The notes under the pieces: model-generated
Seen by the model: only the letters and a program-made list of their open reading frames with translations
Database searches by the model: none
Told to the model about the DNA's origin: nothing
Made by a program: the position numbers and the translations under genes
NCBI RefSeq assembly: GCF_000002425.4
Contig: NC_037263.1
Span: forward strand, 6,448,959 to 6,512,958
Origin: Physcomitrium patens
Lineage: Eukaryota > Streptophyta > Bryopsida > Funariales > Funariaceae
Length of the DNA: 64,000 bases
Direction of reading: 5' to 3'
Shown: in pieces, positions 11,766 through 24,164 of the stretch
How positions within the stretch are numbered: the first letter of the stretch is position 1
Layout of the letters: every line of letters starts with the position of its first letter

Positions 11766-12739
11766 AAGAAAAATCTGTACCTGACCCTGAACTGTTTTGG
11801 GTATTACGCAATCCATTACGCATGATATTCCTCTCTACAAAGTTGTTATTTTTTTGCTTATTCATCCCATTCTTTTATGACAAACTTTAAATCATACCCT
11901 TGATTTTGGCCGCCTCCTCTTCCTTCCTCTCCCCATAATGGTTTCTAAAGAGATAGCAATTTGGGGTATTGCAAATACTACCATTTCTCCTTTTTTTAAA
12001 AGCTCTAACGAGCTATTTATTTATATCTACATGTATTTGTATGTGCTTTTTTGAAACAACCAAAGCATCCATATGAACACGTCAAATAGGACAAGGAAAA
12101 GGAGAGATCATGATTTGAAAGCAAGTAAACAATTCTTCCATGGTATAGATAAAAAAAAAAAAACTAAATAAATAAATGAATCTCTCAGAGGAAAGTCTAA
12201 GAAACAACTTGTTTGTTTTGCTTGCTTTCATTGTAATTGCTCTCGCTTTATTAGTGTGGGTTTCAATTGCCATAAGATAGGATAACTTAAATCCATTCAT
12301 TTTACATTCATTTGTGAGAATTTTCATTCTTTATAGAAAAACTCAAGGATGGACTTGATATGCGTTTTTATTTATTTATTTATTTATTTATTATTTTTAC
12401 ATAGAAAGGAGTGTTTGCACAACATTCCAAAACAAATCAAACAAACAAATTAAGTTGAGATCTCCAATTCAACTAATAACCTCCTCTTCAAAGTATAGGA
12501 AATTATACATTCTTGTCACGGACACAAAAATACAGACTCGAGATCTAACAAGAAGTTCAAGAAGAACTGACAAGAACTAGATTAATCAGATGAATACAAG
12601 AACAATACGAGAGAGGTGAGTTAGAGCTTCAAGACATGTGTTGTCGAGACTGAAGAACTCTTCAGCCTCGATTCCAATACAAACTCCTATTTACAGCCAG
12701 GTACTAAGTGCATTCTCAAGCAAGATTTCATGTAATACA
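11261..12739. other. AT-rich intergenic DNA
   Basis: No supported gene. It contains (CA)n plus (TA)n at 11711-11760 and (TTTA)n at 12367-12393. A plus-strand open stretch at 11384-11683 has no recognisable content. Confidence 0.5.
11733..11760. repeat. (TA)n microsatellite next to (CA)n
   Basis: A CA run to 11732, then an uninterrupted TA run. Confidence 0.9.
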
Positions 12740-13140
12740 ACAACGCAACATTCTCGACAATTGCGACAATGCTATAGAGTGAGACTATCATCTCTCCTAT
12801 CACTTTGCACCCACCTCCCATGGCCTATAATTAGAAAGAAATAATTGGATTTTGTAGTAAAAATTTGTAATTTAGATGGATGCGCTTTGTGATCCCATCC
12901 TCTGACGCCACTTATTTGGGCTTACTTTGCTGTAGCGTAATAATCAAGGATGTGACCATAGAAGATGTAGAGGTATTTAGCCATGTGTGTCATGTCTTGT
13001 ATGTTTGGTATTTTTTTTTTTTTTTTTGTTTATTTATTTGTTTGTTTGTTTGTTTTTTTTTTTTCCTTCCCTTTTCCTTCCAGGTTGAATTAGAATGTCA
13101 TTTGTTGAAGAAAGTGCTGGAAATGAGATTGTCTACTTAG
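12740..13140 (+). pseudogene. Gene fragment, unknown family (copy F2)
   Basis: Plus-strand fragment with two exon-like parts around a T-rich intron-like gap. The first part has a frame reading MRFVIPSSDATYLGLL..KDVTIEDVEVFSHVCHVL (12880-13000). The gap is poly-T/TTTG sequence ending in a good acceptor (ccttccag, 13083). The second part reads VELECHLLKKVLEMRL. The minus strand at 39590-39960 carries the same order with similar residues (MRFAILSFDVSHLNLL..KDATIEDEEVFSH; VELEY). Substitutions preserve residue class in many positions, suggesting a common coding ancestor. Upstream, 12745-12800 matches the copy at 39.9 kb but carries a stop. The family is not recognised. Confidence 0.5.
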
Positions 13141-14897
13141 TCGCATAAGATTTTTTTTGAAGGTAATTTAATAGTTTAAGAAGGAGATATTGGCACTAGA
13201 AGTTAAACATTCAGATTGGAGTAGGAGGCTAACTATCACTTGAGCAAAATTTAGAGTTGATCTTCTAACAGATAAGTTCGATCTTCTTCAAATTTTGTAT
13301 GCTTGTTGCCAACATAGTTGTTGAAAGGTGTGTAAAATCTTAAATAAGATCAACAATATAATTGATAGATATTAAGGTTCTAAACTGTCCAAAGATTAGG
13401 TTAATTTGATTAAGGTTTGATTTAGGATTTAGGAATTAGTTAGAATTTAGGATTTGTTTAGATTTTAGTTAGGATTTGATTCAAGATTTAAGTAAGGACT
13501 ATTAGGATTTTAAGTAGAATTAAAGTAAGAGTTGGTTGGAAATTATTTAATATATATTTTAGATTTTATTCTTATACTTTCTTTGAATTTCTTTAAGATT
13601 TCTTCATGCTTCTTTCATAATTTCTTTGAGGTTTCTTTGAATTGATTAAAGCTTGATTAGCATTTTTAAGATTTAATTAGAATCATTTAAGATTCTATTA
13701 GAAATAGAATTTTATTGTTGTAATACTCCTTCTATCTTCTACTTCTAGGTACCGTGTGAATTGTCAAATAAGGCTTTTGGTAATACAATGGATTATTCAA
13801 TCCAGATCTTTACCTCAAAAGAGCTCTTAATTTCTCAATCAAGGTCTCTTTGAATACATCATGGCTCATTCTGCAATCTTTAATACTTTAGAATATTTGG
13901 ATCAAAAAATGTGCATTTGATAGAGATCATCCTCCCTACTACACTAGTTTGGTATTCTCTAAAGCCTGAGAGACAACCATATATATCAAAATGGAAGTAT
14001 GGTGACATTTATATTGTCACAAGTATATCACAAAAGTCCAAATAATAAAAAATAATATATTTATATAACTTTGGATAATAGACAATATATTTTCAATAGA
14101 GAATACTAATGAACCTACTTAGCATCATGTCCCTCTATCCCTTAAGCTTTATTTTTTGAAGACCTTATACGTCATCTCTATGAATTAATATCTCGATAGT
14201 CCAAAATAACCCTTGAATAGACACCACTGGTTTTCTCTGATAACACCTCTTCAACAAATCCAACCTTAATAATTTTAACTAATACAACTACAATCAATCA
14301 TCTAAAACTAAATCAAGAGAGAAAAAATATGTTTGACGAGATTGAATATGAACAAAGAACCCAAACCTAACACCAGTCAAAGACTTACCAATACTCATCA
14401 GAGGCCTCCTTCTTCCTATGCCACTAACTTCTCTATTATACACAATAATTCCAAAATAAACCAGCTTCAGACCTATAACTATATATTTACGCTTCCATGG
14501 CATCTACGGACATTATAAACAAAGACTTATTCTATCTTATCAATAGTTTATATAATAATAGGTAAAAATAGAGAAAGATGTTAGAAATTCTTAATAGTCT
14601 AAGCATAAACATGAGCTAGAAGAAACTACTATCAAATGAAGAACTCACATAGTAAGTCCTTATTAAGAATAGAATAGTTATTAAATCTTATTTCTATGGA
14701 CTAGACTTCTAAAAGGAAAGCATGGCCAGAACAGAGCAAGCAAGAATACTGGTATTATAATTGCAAATACTATGTTTTTACATAGGCACAAACTCGTTTT
14801 ATAAATGCTTGCATGCCTTACTTTATTATTATGTTACTTCAATCCTAATAAGATATTCTGCTTAGTTGGTTAGAGCATGTCATTGTCAATTACAAGG
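13141..14897. other. AT-rich spacer, possible old repeats
   Basis: A degenerate TTAGGATTT-like repetition at 13390-13530 and TTTCTTTGAA-like repetition at 13575-13650. A phrase near 13255 reading VDLLTDKF, followed by TGTTGAAAGG at about 13318, could be a copia RNase H end plus LTR start. This is too weak to call. Confidence 0.35.
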
Positions 14898-15455
14898 TAT
14901 CACAAACATATACATATAAGCCAGTAATTACATGTATAAATAGGTCGAAGTAAATAAAAGTAAATAAAAGTAAATTAATTCTATTTTATTTGCTATGGAA
15001 GCTTCTTAGAAGCTTTATAGACACTGCTTTGACTTTATAAGTGTCTTTAATTGAATTTTTGGGATTAGAAACGTGGTCAATAAGTTTGTCATGTGCCACA
15101 CATATTGTTAGCTTCAAGACCAAGCTAACTATGTCGTCCACGTATACCCAAACTTGCCTTGTATGTCAAGGCATGTGTCCTACAAATCAACACATATTAG
15201 AGGTCCCATAGAACATTGCCACGAAGCTCCTAGTTAGATAGTATATATAGAGATAAGAGTGAAGCCTTCTTCACTTTTATTAAGTCCTTTCTTGTTTCTA
15301 GTCTAGTTTCAAGATTCTCTAATTTTCTTGGCTTTTGGCAATAGCCATTCTAATTTCTTTCTTAATATACATATCAAGTTATTTCTATTTTGTCATCTTT
15401 TTTTGAGAGAAGTCTCATTTATTTATTTATTTTTATCATATTCTTTTCTTTGACA
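14898..15455 (+). repeat. G1 5' LTR
   Basis: 558 bases ending TTTGACA at 15455. It contains the AAGCTTCTTAGAAGCTT palindrome, a GTTAGCTT..AAGCTAAC hairpin and a gtatatatagaga TATA-like box at about 15240. It matches the 3' LTR at 20352-20906. Confidence 0.9.
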
Positions 15456-15666
15456 GATTGATAAGAATACATTTACAATATTAAAACTTTGTCTTATCTT
15501 AATTAAAAATGGATTATTCTTTCTCTTGATAAAAAAAAAACATATTAGAAGTTACAGATTATCTTCTTTTAAACTAATATTGCCTTTTGTATTTTCTTTG
15601 TTCTCAAGTCCTCTCTTCTATTTGTCTTGAGCGATAACAAAGATCTTTTCTTTTTTAAGTGATATC

Positions 15667-16605
15667 ATGGCAAAACTTGCTTAAATGAAGAGTGCAATGG
15701 CACAAATGCAAGAGCAATTGAGGGAGTTAATGCTTATGATGCCTCAACTCATTTTACTACGACAAAGAACAACAAAATTGACAGGAAGTGAAAATATAGA
15801 AATGATTGGAGCTGCTTCTACATCTATATCAAATCATGTCCCTTCTTCTATGTTGGAACACTCTTTCAGTGTTAGAGAACCAAGAATTGCCATATTCGAG
15901 AAGTTTGATGGCACCAGATCAAAATTTAGAAGATTTATCAATTAAGTATAACTTGCAATTGAACTTCAACCCCAAAGCTATCTAATTCTAAGATCGCAAG
16001 TTAGATTCATTAGTACGCTTCTTTCAGGTTCAACATTATCATGGTTTTCATCTTTTTTTTAAAGACGAGATCCAATATTGGATATTCTAGAGGCTTTTTT
16101 GGTGGAATTTTGATCCATGTATAGAGAACATGATGTAATTTATGTTGTAACCAATAAGATCCATATTTTTTTATAAGTCAGTAACGTTGTATGCTTTATA
16201 ATTTTAATAACTTGCAATTGATATCAAATGGGATGATGCTGCACTTACTAGCCAATTTTTCTACGAATTATAATATGTTATAAAAAAAAATTAATACTCA
16301 ACTTATCTGATCCTCAAACATTGAGTCAAGAAATTGACTTTGCTCTAAAGTGTGACAATTATCTTTTTGAATTTCGATCTGAGAATTGTACAAGTGGATT
16401 TTAACGTTACTATAATTGAATGGCAATACTAACATCTCTTCAATACAAAAATTTGGAAATATAGGATATGCAAATTGATGTGGTACATTTCAAACCTCTT
16501 ACTAAGTAAGAAAAGACTCGTTGTTGTCAAGAATGATTGTACTTATATTGAGTAGAACCTAAGCCCACTGCTCAACATTGCCCAAAGAAGCGACGCAACT
16601 ATAGA
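15667..16605 (+). pseudogene. gag: G1 gag
   Basis: The start context matches G2 and G3: ATG at 15667, with MKSAMAQMQEQLRELM a few codons on, although codon 6 is a stop. The nucleocapsid CCHC knuckle near 16540-16590 is destroyed: one Cys codon is a stop and the His is Pro in the remnant LY*VEPKPTAQHC. The capsid part has several frameshifts. Gag would form the particle that packages the element RNA; this copy cannot. Confidence 0.8.
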
Positions 16606-16673
16606 ATAATGAATATAGTGATAAAAAAAGATAGCATGTCGGAAAACAAATTTGTCCAGCTACAATAAGGACC

Positions 16674-18577
16674 ATGCGACTGGAACCTTGTACAACGCAT
16701 AGTGAAGGTCCTATCTTCTCCTCAAAGCCCTCTCCATGTTTTATGATAAATGTTATTCTAGGACCTAAACATCACAAAGCCTCTGCCTTGTTAGATTCAA
16801 GAGCCTTAGCATGTTTCTTAGATGAAAAAATTGCTAAAAGATATAGCATACTTTTAATGAAGAAAACTAAACATATTCATGTAGAAGTCATAGATGGTCG
16901 TCCATTGACTTGAGAAGATGTTACTTATGAAATCTTTCTTATAGAAATAGCAACTAATAGTCATAGTAGTTTTGTAATATTTAATATCATTAGATCTATT
17001 TTTAATCCACTCATTTTAGGTTTATCCTGGCTAAAAAAATATAATCCTAAAATAAATTGGACTTCTCGTAGTCTTGACTTTTCTGAAAGTATAACAAAGA
17101 TCATAGTCAATCAAGTAAAAAGTCATAAATCTAGTATAATTAAACCTATATTTGTAAATACAAGAGCTTTCTTATATGCTGTAAAACAAGGATCACCTTA
17201 TGTCATTTATGCCACACATGTTTCTATTGGTGAAAAGACTTCAAGTGGCATTCCAAGCCAATATCAAGTTTTTAAGATGTATTTGAAAAAAAAAATGTGG
17301 ATATTCTTCCAAAACATCGTTCCTATGACTGCTCAATTGACTATCAAAAAAGAGTATAACCGCTCTTTGGACCAATCTATAATTTATCTCAAAATAAATG
17401 GCTTGAATTCAAGAAGTATAATGAAGAGAATTTGGCTAAGAATTACATACGCCATTCCAAATGTCTAGCAAGAGCTCTAATTTATTTGTGAAGAAAAAAG
17501 ATAGATCATTGCAGATGTGTGTCGATTATCAAAGACTCAACAAAATCACTATAAAAATTAGGTACCCACTACCTTCGATATCTAAATTCCTTGATTAGTT
17601 GAATTAAGCTAAGATTTATACAAAAATAGATTTAAAAAGAGCATACAATTTGGTACGCATTAAAGAAGGAGATGAATAGAAGACTATATTTCGAATAAGG
17701 TATGGACATTTCAAATACAGCATCATGCCTTTTGGACTTACAAATGTACAAGCAACATTCCAACATTTAAGAAATGATGTCTTTCGAGAGTTTTTAGATA
17801 ATTTTGTTGTCAATTACCTAGATGACATCTTAATCTATTTAAAGAACATAGAAGAATATGAACTTCATGTTCATCATGTATTATAAAAACTAAGAGATGC
17901 GGGACTCTATGCTAAGTTAAAAACGTGTATATTTCATACTAGTTAAATCGACTTCTTAGAATATATCATTTCAAATGATAGACTTATGATAGATCCTAAC
18001 AAAATTCAAGCTGTTATGAATTGGAAGATCCCAAAAATGGTAAGAAATGTCCAATATTTTTTAGAATTTTTCAACTACTATCGGATCTTCATTTAAGTTG
18101 CAGCTCCACTTATACATTTGACTATAAAGACAAACTTCAATGGAATGAAGAAATAGAAGTAACATTTTAAGCTTTAAAGACAACCTTTGTATCTGCACCA
18201 ATCTTGTATCGCATTGATTTTTCTAAGCCATGTTTTACGGAAATAAACGCATTAGACTTTGCTTTGGGTGCCATATTATAAAAAATAGAAATAGATGATA
18301 AACTTCACTCAACATTTTTTTAATCTAAAAAATTTTTAACAACCGAGATCAACTATGAAATCCACGACAACGAACTTCTTACAATTGTAGATTTGTTTCA
18401 AGAATGGTGCCATTATCTAGAAGGTACTTCTAGCCCAATCACCGTATATACGGATCACAAGGACCTTGAATATTTTATGTTTGTACGTTTTTTGAATCAT
18501 CACCAAACCCGTTACAGTATGTCTATGTCAAGATTCGAATTCAAGATTTCTAGCAGTAGGATATTTTGTGTACAATA
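16674..18577 (+). pseudogene. pol: G1 protease-RT-RNase H
   Basis: The protease motif region reads LLDSRALACFLDEK at about 16780, where the family has DxGAS. RT pieces follow: a decayed YRGLN block at about 17525, the MPFGLTN block at about 17725, and a YLDDILIY catalytic box at about 17815 with both aspartates kept. RNase H covers about 18210-18577, including EINALDFALGA and the YTDHKDLEYFM segment. Many stops and frameshifts split the frame. Together these would copy element RNA into DNA. Confidence 0.85.
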
Positions 18578-18589
18578 AAACTTTGGAAC

Positions 18590-19787
18590 TAATAGCCAAG
18601 GACTTTTGGTGGCCCCCAATGTAGAAATTAGTCAAAGATTTTGTACAATCTTATGATGTTTATTCAAGATCAGAAACTCCTCGTCATCGACCTTATTGAC
18701 TTCTTCAACCATTAACCATTTCAAAACAATTATGGTCTTTTCTTTCTATGGATTTCATCACAGATCTTCCAATCTCAAGTTCTTATGACTCTATATTTGT
18801 GATAATAGATCGTTTTACCAAGATTGCACATTTTGTACCATGTATAAAATCTATCACAAGTGAAGAAATGGCTAAGCTCTTTCTTGACAATATCTATTGT
18901 TATCATGGATTACCCAAGGATATTATATTAGATAGGAGAACTCAATTTGTATCAAGATTTTGGCGGACTCTTTTCAAGATTCTAAAAGTGGATATAAAAC
19001 TATCTTTAACATTCTGTCTTCAAATTGATGGACAAACAAAGTGTGTTAATCAAGTTTTGGAGCAGTATTAATGATGTACCATTAACTACCAAGAAGATGA
19101 TTGGACAACTCTTATGCCATTGGTAGAATTTGCTTATAATAACACTGTAGATTCTTCTACAAAAAAGATATCTTTTTTTGCCAATTATGGTTATCATCCA
19201 CGACTTAATACTTTTGACTTTTCAAAAGTTGATAATTCTGCTACAAAAGATTAGGCTATTCATTTATCACAGTTACATGCAATGATGAAGGTGAAGTTAA
19301 AAGAAGGTCAAGAACAACAAAAGGTCAATGCGGATGTCTATCAAAAGGAACGATGACCATTCTATATGGGAGATAAGGTATAGTTATTTCGTTGCAATAT
19401 CAAGACCACTTATCCTTGTGACAAGTTTGACTATCGAAGGCTTCGACCATTTTCTATTTCTGCACAAATCAATCTAGTTGCATATTGTTTACACTTATTA
19501 CAGTCAATGAAATCCATCTAGTATTCTATATGTCTCTTGTTGAACCATACAAGATTGTAGACATACCAAGAAGAAGACAAGCTCCACCTCCTCTTTTAGA
19601 AGTGGATAATAATGAAGAATTTGAAGTAGAAGAAGTCTTAGATTCAAGGCAGCGGGGAAATAAATTAGAATATCTTGTCCATTGGCTCAGATATGATATT
19701 AGTAAACGCACATGGGAGCCAATAAAGAATCTTACAAATGCAACAAATACGGTGGAAGCTTTTTATCGACGACATCTATCAAAATGA
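18590..19787 (+). pseudogene. G1 integrase with chromodomain
   Basis: The core is open at 18748-19071. It begins MDFITDLPISSS (first catalytic Asp), continues with ILDRRTQFVSRF (second Asp) and ends ..NQVLEQY (catalytic Glu). A GPY/F-like module follows around 19430-19550 (RLRPFSIS..VEPYK). The terminal open frame 19485-19787 holds the chromodomain, with LEYLVHWLRYDISKRTWEP keeping the aromatic residues typical of chromodomains, and ends RRHLSK. Chromodomains direct chromovirus integration to marked chromatin. Frameshifts separate core and tail. Confidence 0.88.
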
Positions 19788-19887
19788 AGATGAAAACCTT
19801 TTTTATAAAAGAAATAAGATCAAAGCAAGATAACATTCTACTTTCAATCTTTGTTTGTAGCATTTTTGTAGTTGTGACGGTGGAGAG

Positions 19888-20244
19888 ATAGAGAACCAAC
19901 AACCAGTAGATTCAAGTCAAGAGCCTTTATTTACTTACCCGCAGGATGAGACATTATGATTGTCACAACCTTCAAGTCGACGTAATTGAGATGAAGATCC
20001 TCAAAAACGACATGTTCTTCTTCAAATAGATGGCAAGATACAATTCGTTTGGTATTATGACCTTGGAAGAGAATCTCGATGTTTGGTGATTTTACTAGAG
20101 GTAGGAACAATTCGTGACGCTATTCCAAATGTTTTATTCGAAGGAAGTTATGAAGGCATTAACTACGATCAAATAACTGGGTGGTCTTCCTGCCCTGGTA
20201 TAGAACACTACCGATGGTTGAGAGGCCCTATAAATCATCTTTGA
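19888..20244 (+). pseudogene. aORF of G1: extra 119-codon frame 3' of chromodomain
   Basis: A frame between the end of pol and the 3' LTR, 357 bases including stop, the same length as in G2. The start codon is ATA here (ATG in G2). It reads ENQQPVDSSQEPLF at the N terminus, KIQFVWYYDLGRESRCLV in the middle and HYRWLRGPINHL at the C terminus. Only two in-frame stops are present, both TGA at the position of an Arg CGA codon. There is no signal peptide or membrane segment, so it is not envelope-like. The N terminus is acidic and Gln/Ser-rich; the C half has Trp and aromatic residues and looks folded. Function unknown; conservation across copies argues it was once selected. Confidence 0.75.
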
Positions 20245-20337
20245 AGAGAACAAAGATCAGAGTATGTGGCGAATACAATTTGTTGCATCATAGGTTTCTT
20301 CAATATATGATAACCGCTCCTTATGGAACTCGTTTCT

Positions 20338-20351
20338 AGAAAGGAGGGTAA
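20338..20351 (+). other. G1 polypurine tract
   Basis: agaaaggagggtaa directly before the 3' LTR; the plus-strand primer site in LTR elements. Confidence 0.8.
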
Positions 20352-20906
20352 TGTCACGGACATACACAGGTAAATCAATAATTACATGTATAAATATTTA
20401 GAAGTAAGTAAAAGTAGATAAAAGTAAGTTAATTCTATAATATATGCTATGGAAGCTTCTTAGAAGCTTTATAGATGTTGCTTTGATTTTATAGGTATCT
20501 TTAATTGACTTTTTGGATTAGAAACATGGTCAATAAGTTGGCCATGTGCCACACATGTTGTTAGCTTGAAGACCAAGCTAACTTTGTGGCCTACATATAC
20601 AAAAACTTGCCTTGTAAGTCAAGGCATATGTCCTACAAAGTCAATATATATTGGAGGTCCTATAGAACATCGCCAGGTAGCCCTTAGTTACATAATATAT
20701 ATAGAGATAAGAGTGAAGCCTTCACTTTTGTCAACTCCTTTCTTGTTTCCAGTCTAATTTCAAGGATCTCGAGTTTTCTTGGCTTTTGACAATAGCCAAT
20801 GTAGTTTCTTTTTTAATATACATATCAAGTTATTTCTATTCATTCATCTTTTTTTAAGAGAAGTCTCAATTTTTTATTTGTCTTTATCATGTTCTTGACC
20901 TTGACA
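20352..20906 (+). repeat. G1 3' LTR
   Basis: 555 bases from TGTCACGGACATAC to CCTTGACA. It has the same hairpins and TATA-like box as the 5' LTR and differs from it at many scattered sites. Confidence 0.9.
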
Positions 20907-22096
20907 CACGATCACAAATTCGACCCCTCCTTCTAAAGGATGTTGTGGTTCCAAACTTTTGCCTTTGATAAGGTGTAGTAAAAACTTGTACTTAATCTAT
21001 TTCATAAGGTTTTTGTTTGTTTGTGGAGTTTTTTTAAAATACTTTTTATTAATAATAGTAATTAATTAGAACTTGAATGAATCATTATGATTATATATAC
21101 TTTGATTTGAGAGCATTTGTTTTCACATAGTTCCACCAATTTTAGTACAAAATATTTATAAACTCTGTCCTACCAATTCAATTGATGTTTTGAATTTCAA
21201 ATATTATATCTAGTTTTATGAGAAGTAATTATGAAATATTTTAATAAGTCATAATATACATGAACCAATTTAATTGTCTTCTTTAATATACATATATGTA
21301 AACCCAAATAGATTATTGTTGATTATATAGGGGTGATATTTGAAACAAATTCAAAAGATACATTAATTTGAAAATTTTAATAGATAAATGAATCATTTAA
21401 ATTTAAATTTTGGATTTTTTTGTTATCTTAGAGAAGGAGAATTATAAAATTCATTAGCTGGTACAATAAGAAGGGATGTTATTTCTCTCTACTTTTTCAA
21501 ATTTCTATTAAAATATTTCATAAACTGCAAGGTCATTTAGCAATTGCTGGAACCTTCATAGTGGTGACTTCTTTATATTTATAAAATTTGATATCATTAG
21601 AATCATACAAAATGTTCATACTTGTATACATAAAAACTTTATGTTGAAGAATTTATCTTTATTTATGTCTTTTACAATAAAAAAGTGATGATAAATTGAC
21701 AATAAAAGTAAATATGATTATTATGTGAAATAAAATTGTGTAAGCTAACAATCTTTAACATAAAAATAATTATACAAATATCTTTTAACAAACCAATTAG
21801 TAGTTGTAAAAATCTAATTTATGCTAAAATAATAAATAAAAATAATTAAAATCAAATACTCATTAGACACAAAATCTATTTACACATGACATATAAAGGA
21901 TTAATAACAAATAGCTACTATTCAATGTTGGTAGTACTATTAGAAATACTGATATACCAATTTTTTTAAAAAATCAGATTCTTTGTAACATTAATAAAAA
22001 AAAATTGTTATAAATATAAAAAAAATGTATGGTAGCAAAGCTAAAATTTAGAACATAATGCAAGCAACAAAATAAAGATTTTATAGATGGCATGTG

Positions 22097-22135
<39 letters not shown>

Positions 22136-22800
22136 TGACAAAATAAAGATTTTATAGTTGATATGTGATTATATATACATAAATACATGTATTAACAAAA
22201 AAAAACTTAAGTCACTGTTTAAGAACTTTAAAATTTTAAGGATATATGTATATTTAGCCAAGACCTTAAAATGAGTCTTTTTCTTTAAAATACCTGAATG
22301 TTTGAATTCAATAAACAATCTTAACTAAAAGTAAACAAGACAAGTCTCATTGAGAGTATTGAATAAGTTTATTTTAATCAATTATAAATAGATAAATAAA
22401 TAACACCGTTATTATTAATTTTTATTTTAAATAACCTAAATCAAAACTAAGATAACTTTTCCATACACTTGATAAAGATAAGGGAACTAATACTTCAAAT
22501 TGACAAGTACTTATATTCTAAAAAACTGAACAAATGAACAAAAATCCAAAATGTAGTTCCACTTTCCAGTCGTGGAAAAAACTACTCAGACAAAGCAAAC
22601 AAATAAGTAAATAAATAAACACCGGCAATGTTAAAAAAAATCAAGTACCAAAAAACAAAAAAGAACAAACCAAGAATAAATACTACTTGTCCAAATGCAA
22701 CACAGAGAATACTTTAGGACTTCTGAATCCAAATTTTCGTAACAAACCAAACAGACATGACACCCAGAATATAGAACCTGCAATGAAATCTCCATTCTCT
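20907..22800. other. AT-rich intergenic DNA, no gene seen
   Basis: Very AT-rich with only short frames. A local duplication of about 40 bases (caaaataaagattttatag..) occurs at 22070 and 22138, either side of a (TA)n run at 22100-22130. Confidence 0.5.
22100..22130. repeat. (TA)n microsatellite
   Basis: An uninterrupted TA run between two near-identical 40-base sequences. Confidence 0.9.
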
Positions 22801-23227
22801 TAATGGAAATTGTAAATCAATTTTCACACAAGGCAACCTTCATGCATCACATCGGAGGCCTTGACATGCACCCACTACCGACATGTCCAAAAAGGCCAGA
22901 GTCCACAACCAGAGTCAGTCAATTGTTGACACTGAGCAGTTCCGTGACGAAGAATTCGATGCAAACTGAGAATCCATCGAAGTAAACTGATGCTCAAATC
23001 ATGAGGATGCACCCATCTCAATCCAACCGAGCTACACACACAGATTCAACACACAAGCGTGAACGATTTAGAACACGAGCAAGCTGTGCAAAGGTGTGGT
23101 TTTTCTAGTCTGCATTTTTGTGCTACCGACATGGTTGTTGTGCGAGGAGCCATCACACGGATCCACGCCACAAGTTCACGATGAGAGTGAGCGAGTGAGT
23201 GAGTGAGATCCCCGCCCTCATATGCCT

Positions 23228-23617
23228 TCAACTCGTTTTGTCCAGCTTCTTCCCAATGCGTATAAACTGGCGGCAGAAATGCATCACCCCTTTGCGCTTG
23301 GAGTTGGTGCAGTCGGATCTGGTGCTTGCACTGCGAGTCAAGTCACCGACATCGTGCTGGCGGCAGGAATAGTCTTGCACAATGGGTGGTGAGGCTCGCC
23401 TACAGGAAACACAATCCAGGATTGCTTGCCTCACCCCATACTTCTCACTGCATGCTCTTGCTATGGCCGTTGTAGTACCCTCATGGAGCCTGTGCTCTCG
23501 CATAGATGCTGCTTTCTTCATCACGGAGTGAATGTGGTGGTGATCACCGACGTTGAATCCTGTTTCACCGCCGGAGCTTGTCAGTAGGTCTGATGACCTC
23601 AGGCGGTTGTATCTCAT
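23228..23617 (-). CDS. Minus-strand ORF, 129 codons, unknown
   Basis: An open minus-strand frame beginning MRYNRLRSSDLLTSSGGE and ending IRIGKKLDKTS. It includes a His-rich GDHHHIHSVMKKA stretch and several Cys. Composition is protein-like and G+C is higher than the flanks. It lies about 330 bases downstream of the stop of the spliced minus-strand gene at 23947-25137. The frame is open upstream to about 23670, where AG acceptors occur, so it could be a further exon or a separate small gene. No family recognised. Confidence 0.35.
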   Translation of the reverse strand: MRYNRLRSSDLLTSSGGETGFNVGDHHHIHSVMKKAASMREHRLHEGTTTAIARACSEKYGVRQAILDCVSCRRASPPIVQDYSCRQHDVGDLTRSASTRSDCTNSKRKGVMHFCRQFIRIGKKLDKTS

Positions 23618-23946
23618 GGATTGGGAACCAGTCAGTGGATGTCGTCGTCTCCCCGTTTTCGTCTGCGCATTCTACTGGAGAGCCGAAGCGACAACAACAA
23701 CCACCACCACCACCACAACAACATCAGATTCTCCCTTGGGTTGTGTTTTCGTGATTGCAAGGGGCGTATGACGGATATTAGCCATCCCTGCGTCTCTCGC
23801 AGGAAGGTATTTCTTTGAACTGACGGCGGGGTGAGGTGCAGATGGTCGTTACCGTTGTCTGGAAAAGCGTGCACTGTCGGACAAGATGTTGACGACGCGT
23901 GATCGGTGAGGGCGTTTAGCCACTCTTGACTGGGAGCGTTTCGCAG
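23618..23946. other. Spacer between minus-strand frames
   Basis: A mixed-composition stretch with a (CCA)n/(CAA)n repeat at 23692-23730 that gives poly-Trp or poly-Thr in shadow frames. No independent gene supported. Confidence 0.45.
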
Positions 23947-24164
23947 TCAAGGTTTTCTCTCGATGGACGCTGAATGTGAAGGTGCAGTGGTTGAATCTGT
24001 CCGCGGCTTCTCCTCCTGCGACAGTCTACCCGATGGAGATGGGGAGAGAGGATCACGGAAGGAGTCCAGACCCTGTTCAGCCTCGTCCCACTGATCGTTT
24101 GTGCTCACTGAGCCCCACCGCGCACTCAAGGACGTCGTTTCCGCTGACCCCCATCGCCCACTTC
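23947..24164 (-). CDS. Last coding exon of unknown minus-strand gene
   Basis: On the minus strand, a T-rich stretch and CTGCAG acceptor (24165-24170) precede this exon. Joined to the donor at 24649, phase is kept: the split codon gives Gly and the frame continues SGRWGSAETTSLSARWG to a stop at 23947 after ..HSASIERKP. The encoded tail is Ser/Thr/Pro-rich and charged, probably disordered, with two RWGS-like repeats. The exact phase match of two independent splice signals is the main support. The protein family is not recognised. Confidence 0.6.

Larger units (their letters stand above)
14898..20906 (+). mobile_element. Ty3/gypsy chromovirus G1 (degenerate, full structure)
   Basis: Two LTRs of about 555 bases flank gag, pol with chromodomain, and an extra 3' frame. 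The left terminus is TATCACAAAC (ancestral TGTCA mutated); the right end is TTGACA at 20906. Flanking pentamers CAAGG and CACGA agree at only three positions, so a target duplication is not proven. A polypurine tract (agaaaggagggtaa) precedes the 3' LTR. Pol domain order is protease, RT, RNase H, integrase, GPY/F module, chromodomain, which is diagnostic of chromoviruses in Ty3/gypsy (Metaviridae). Stops and frameshifts in every domain make it a dead copy. Confidence 0.9.

Noticed and set aside
13255-13760. Copia 3' end plus LTR
   Set aside because: Only one short DLLTDK-like phrase and a TGTTGAAAGG; no polypurine tract or second LTR.
20907-20911. Target duplication for G1
   Set aside because: CAAGG versus CACGA share only three of five bases.
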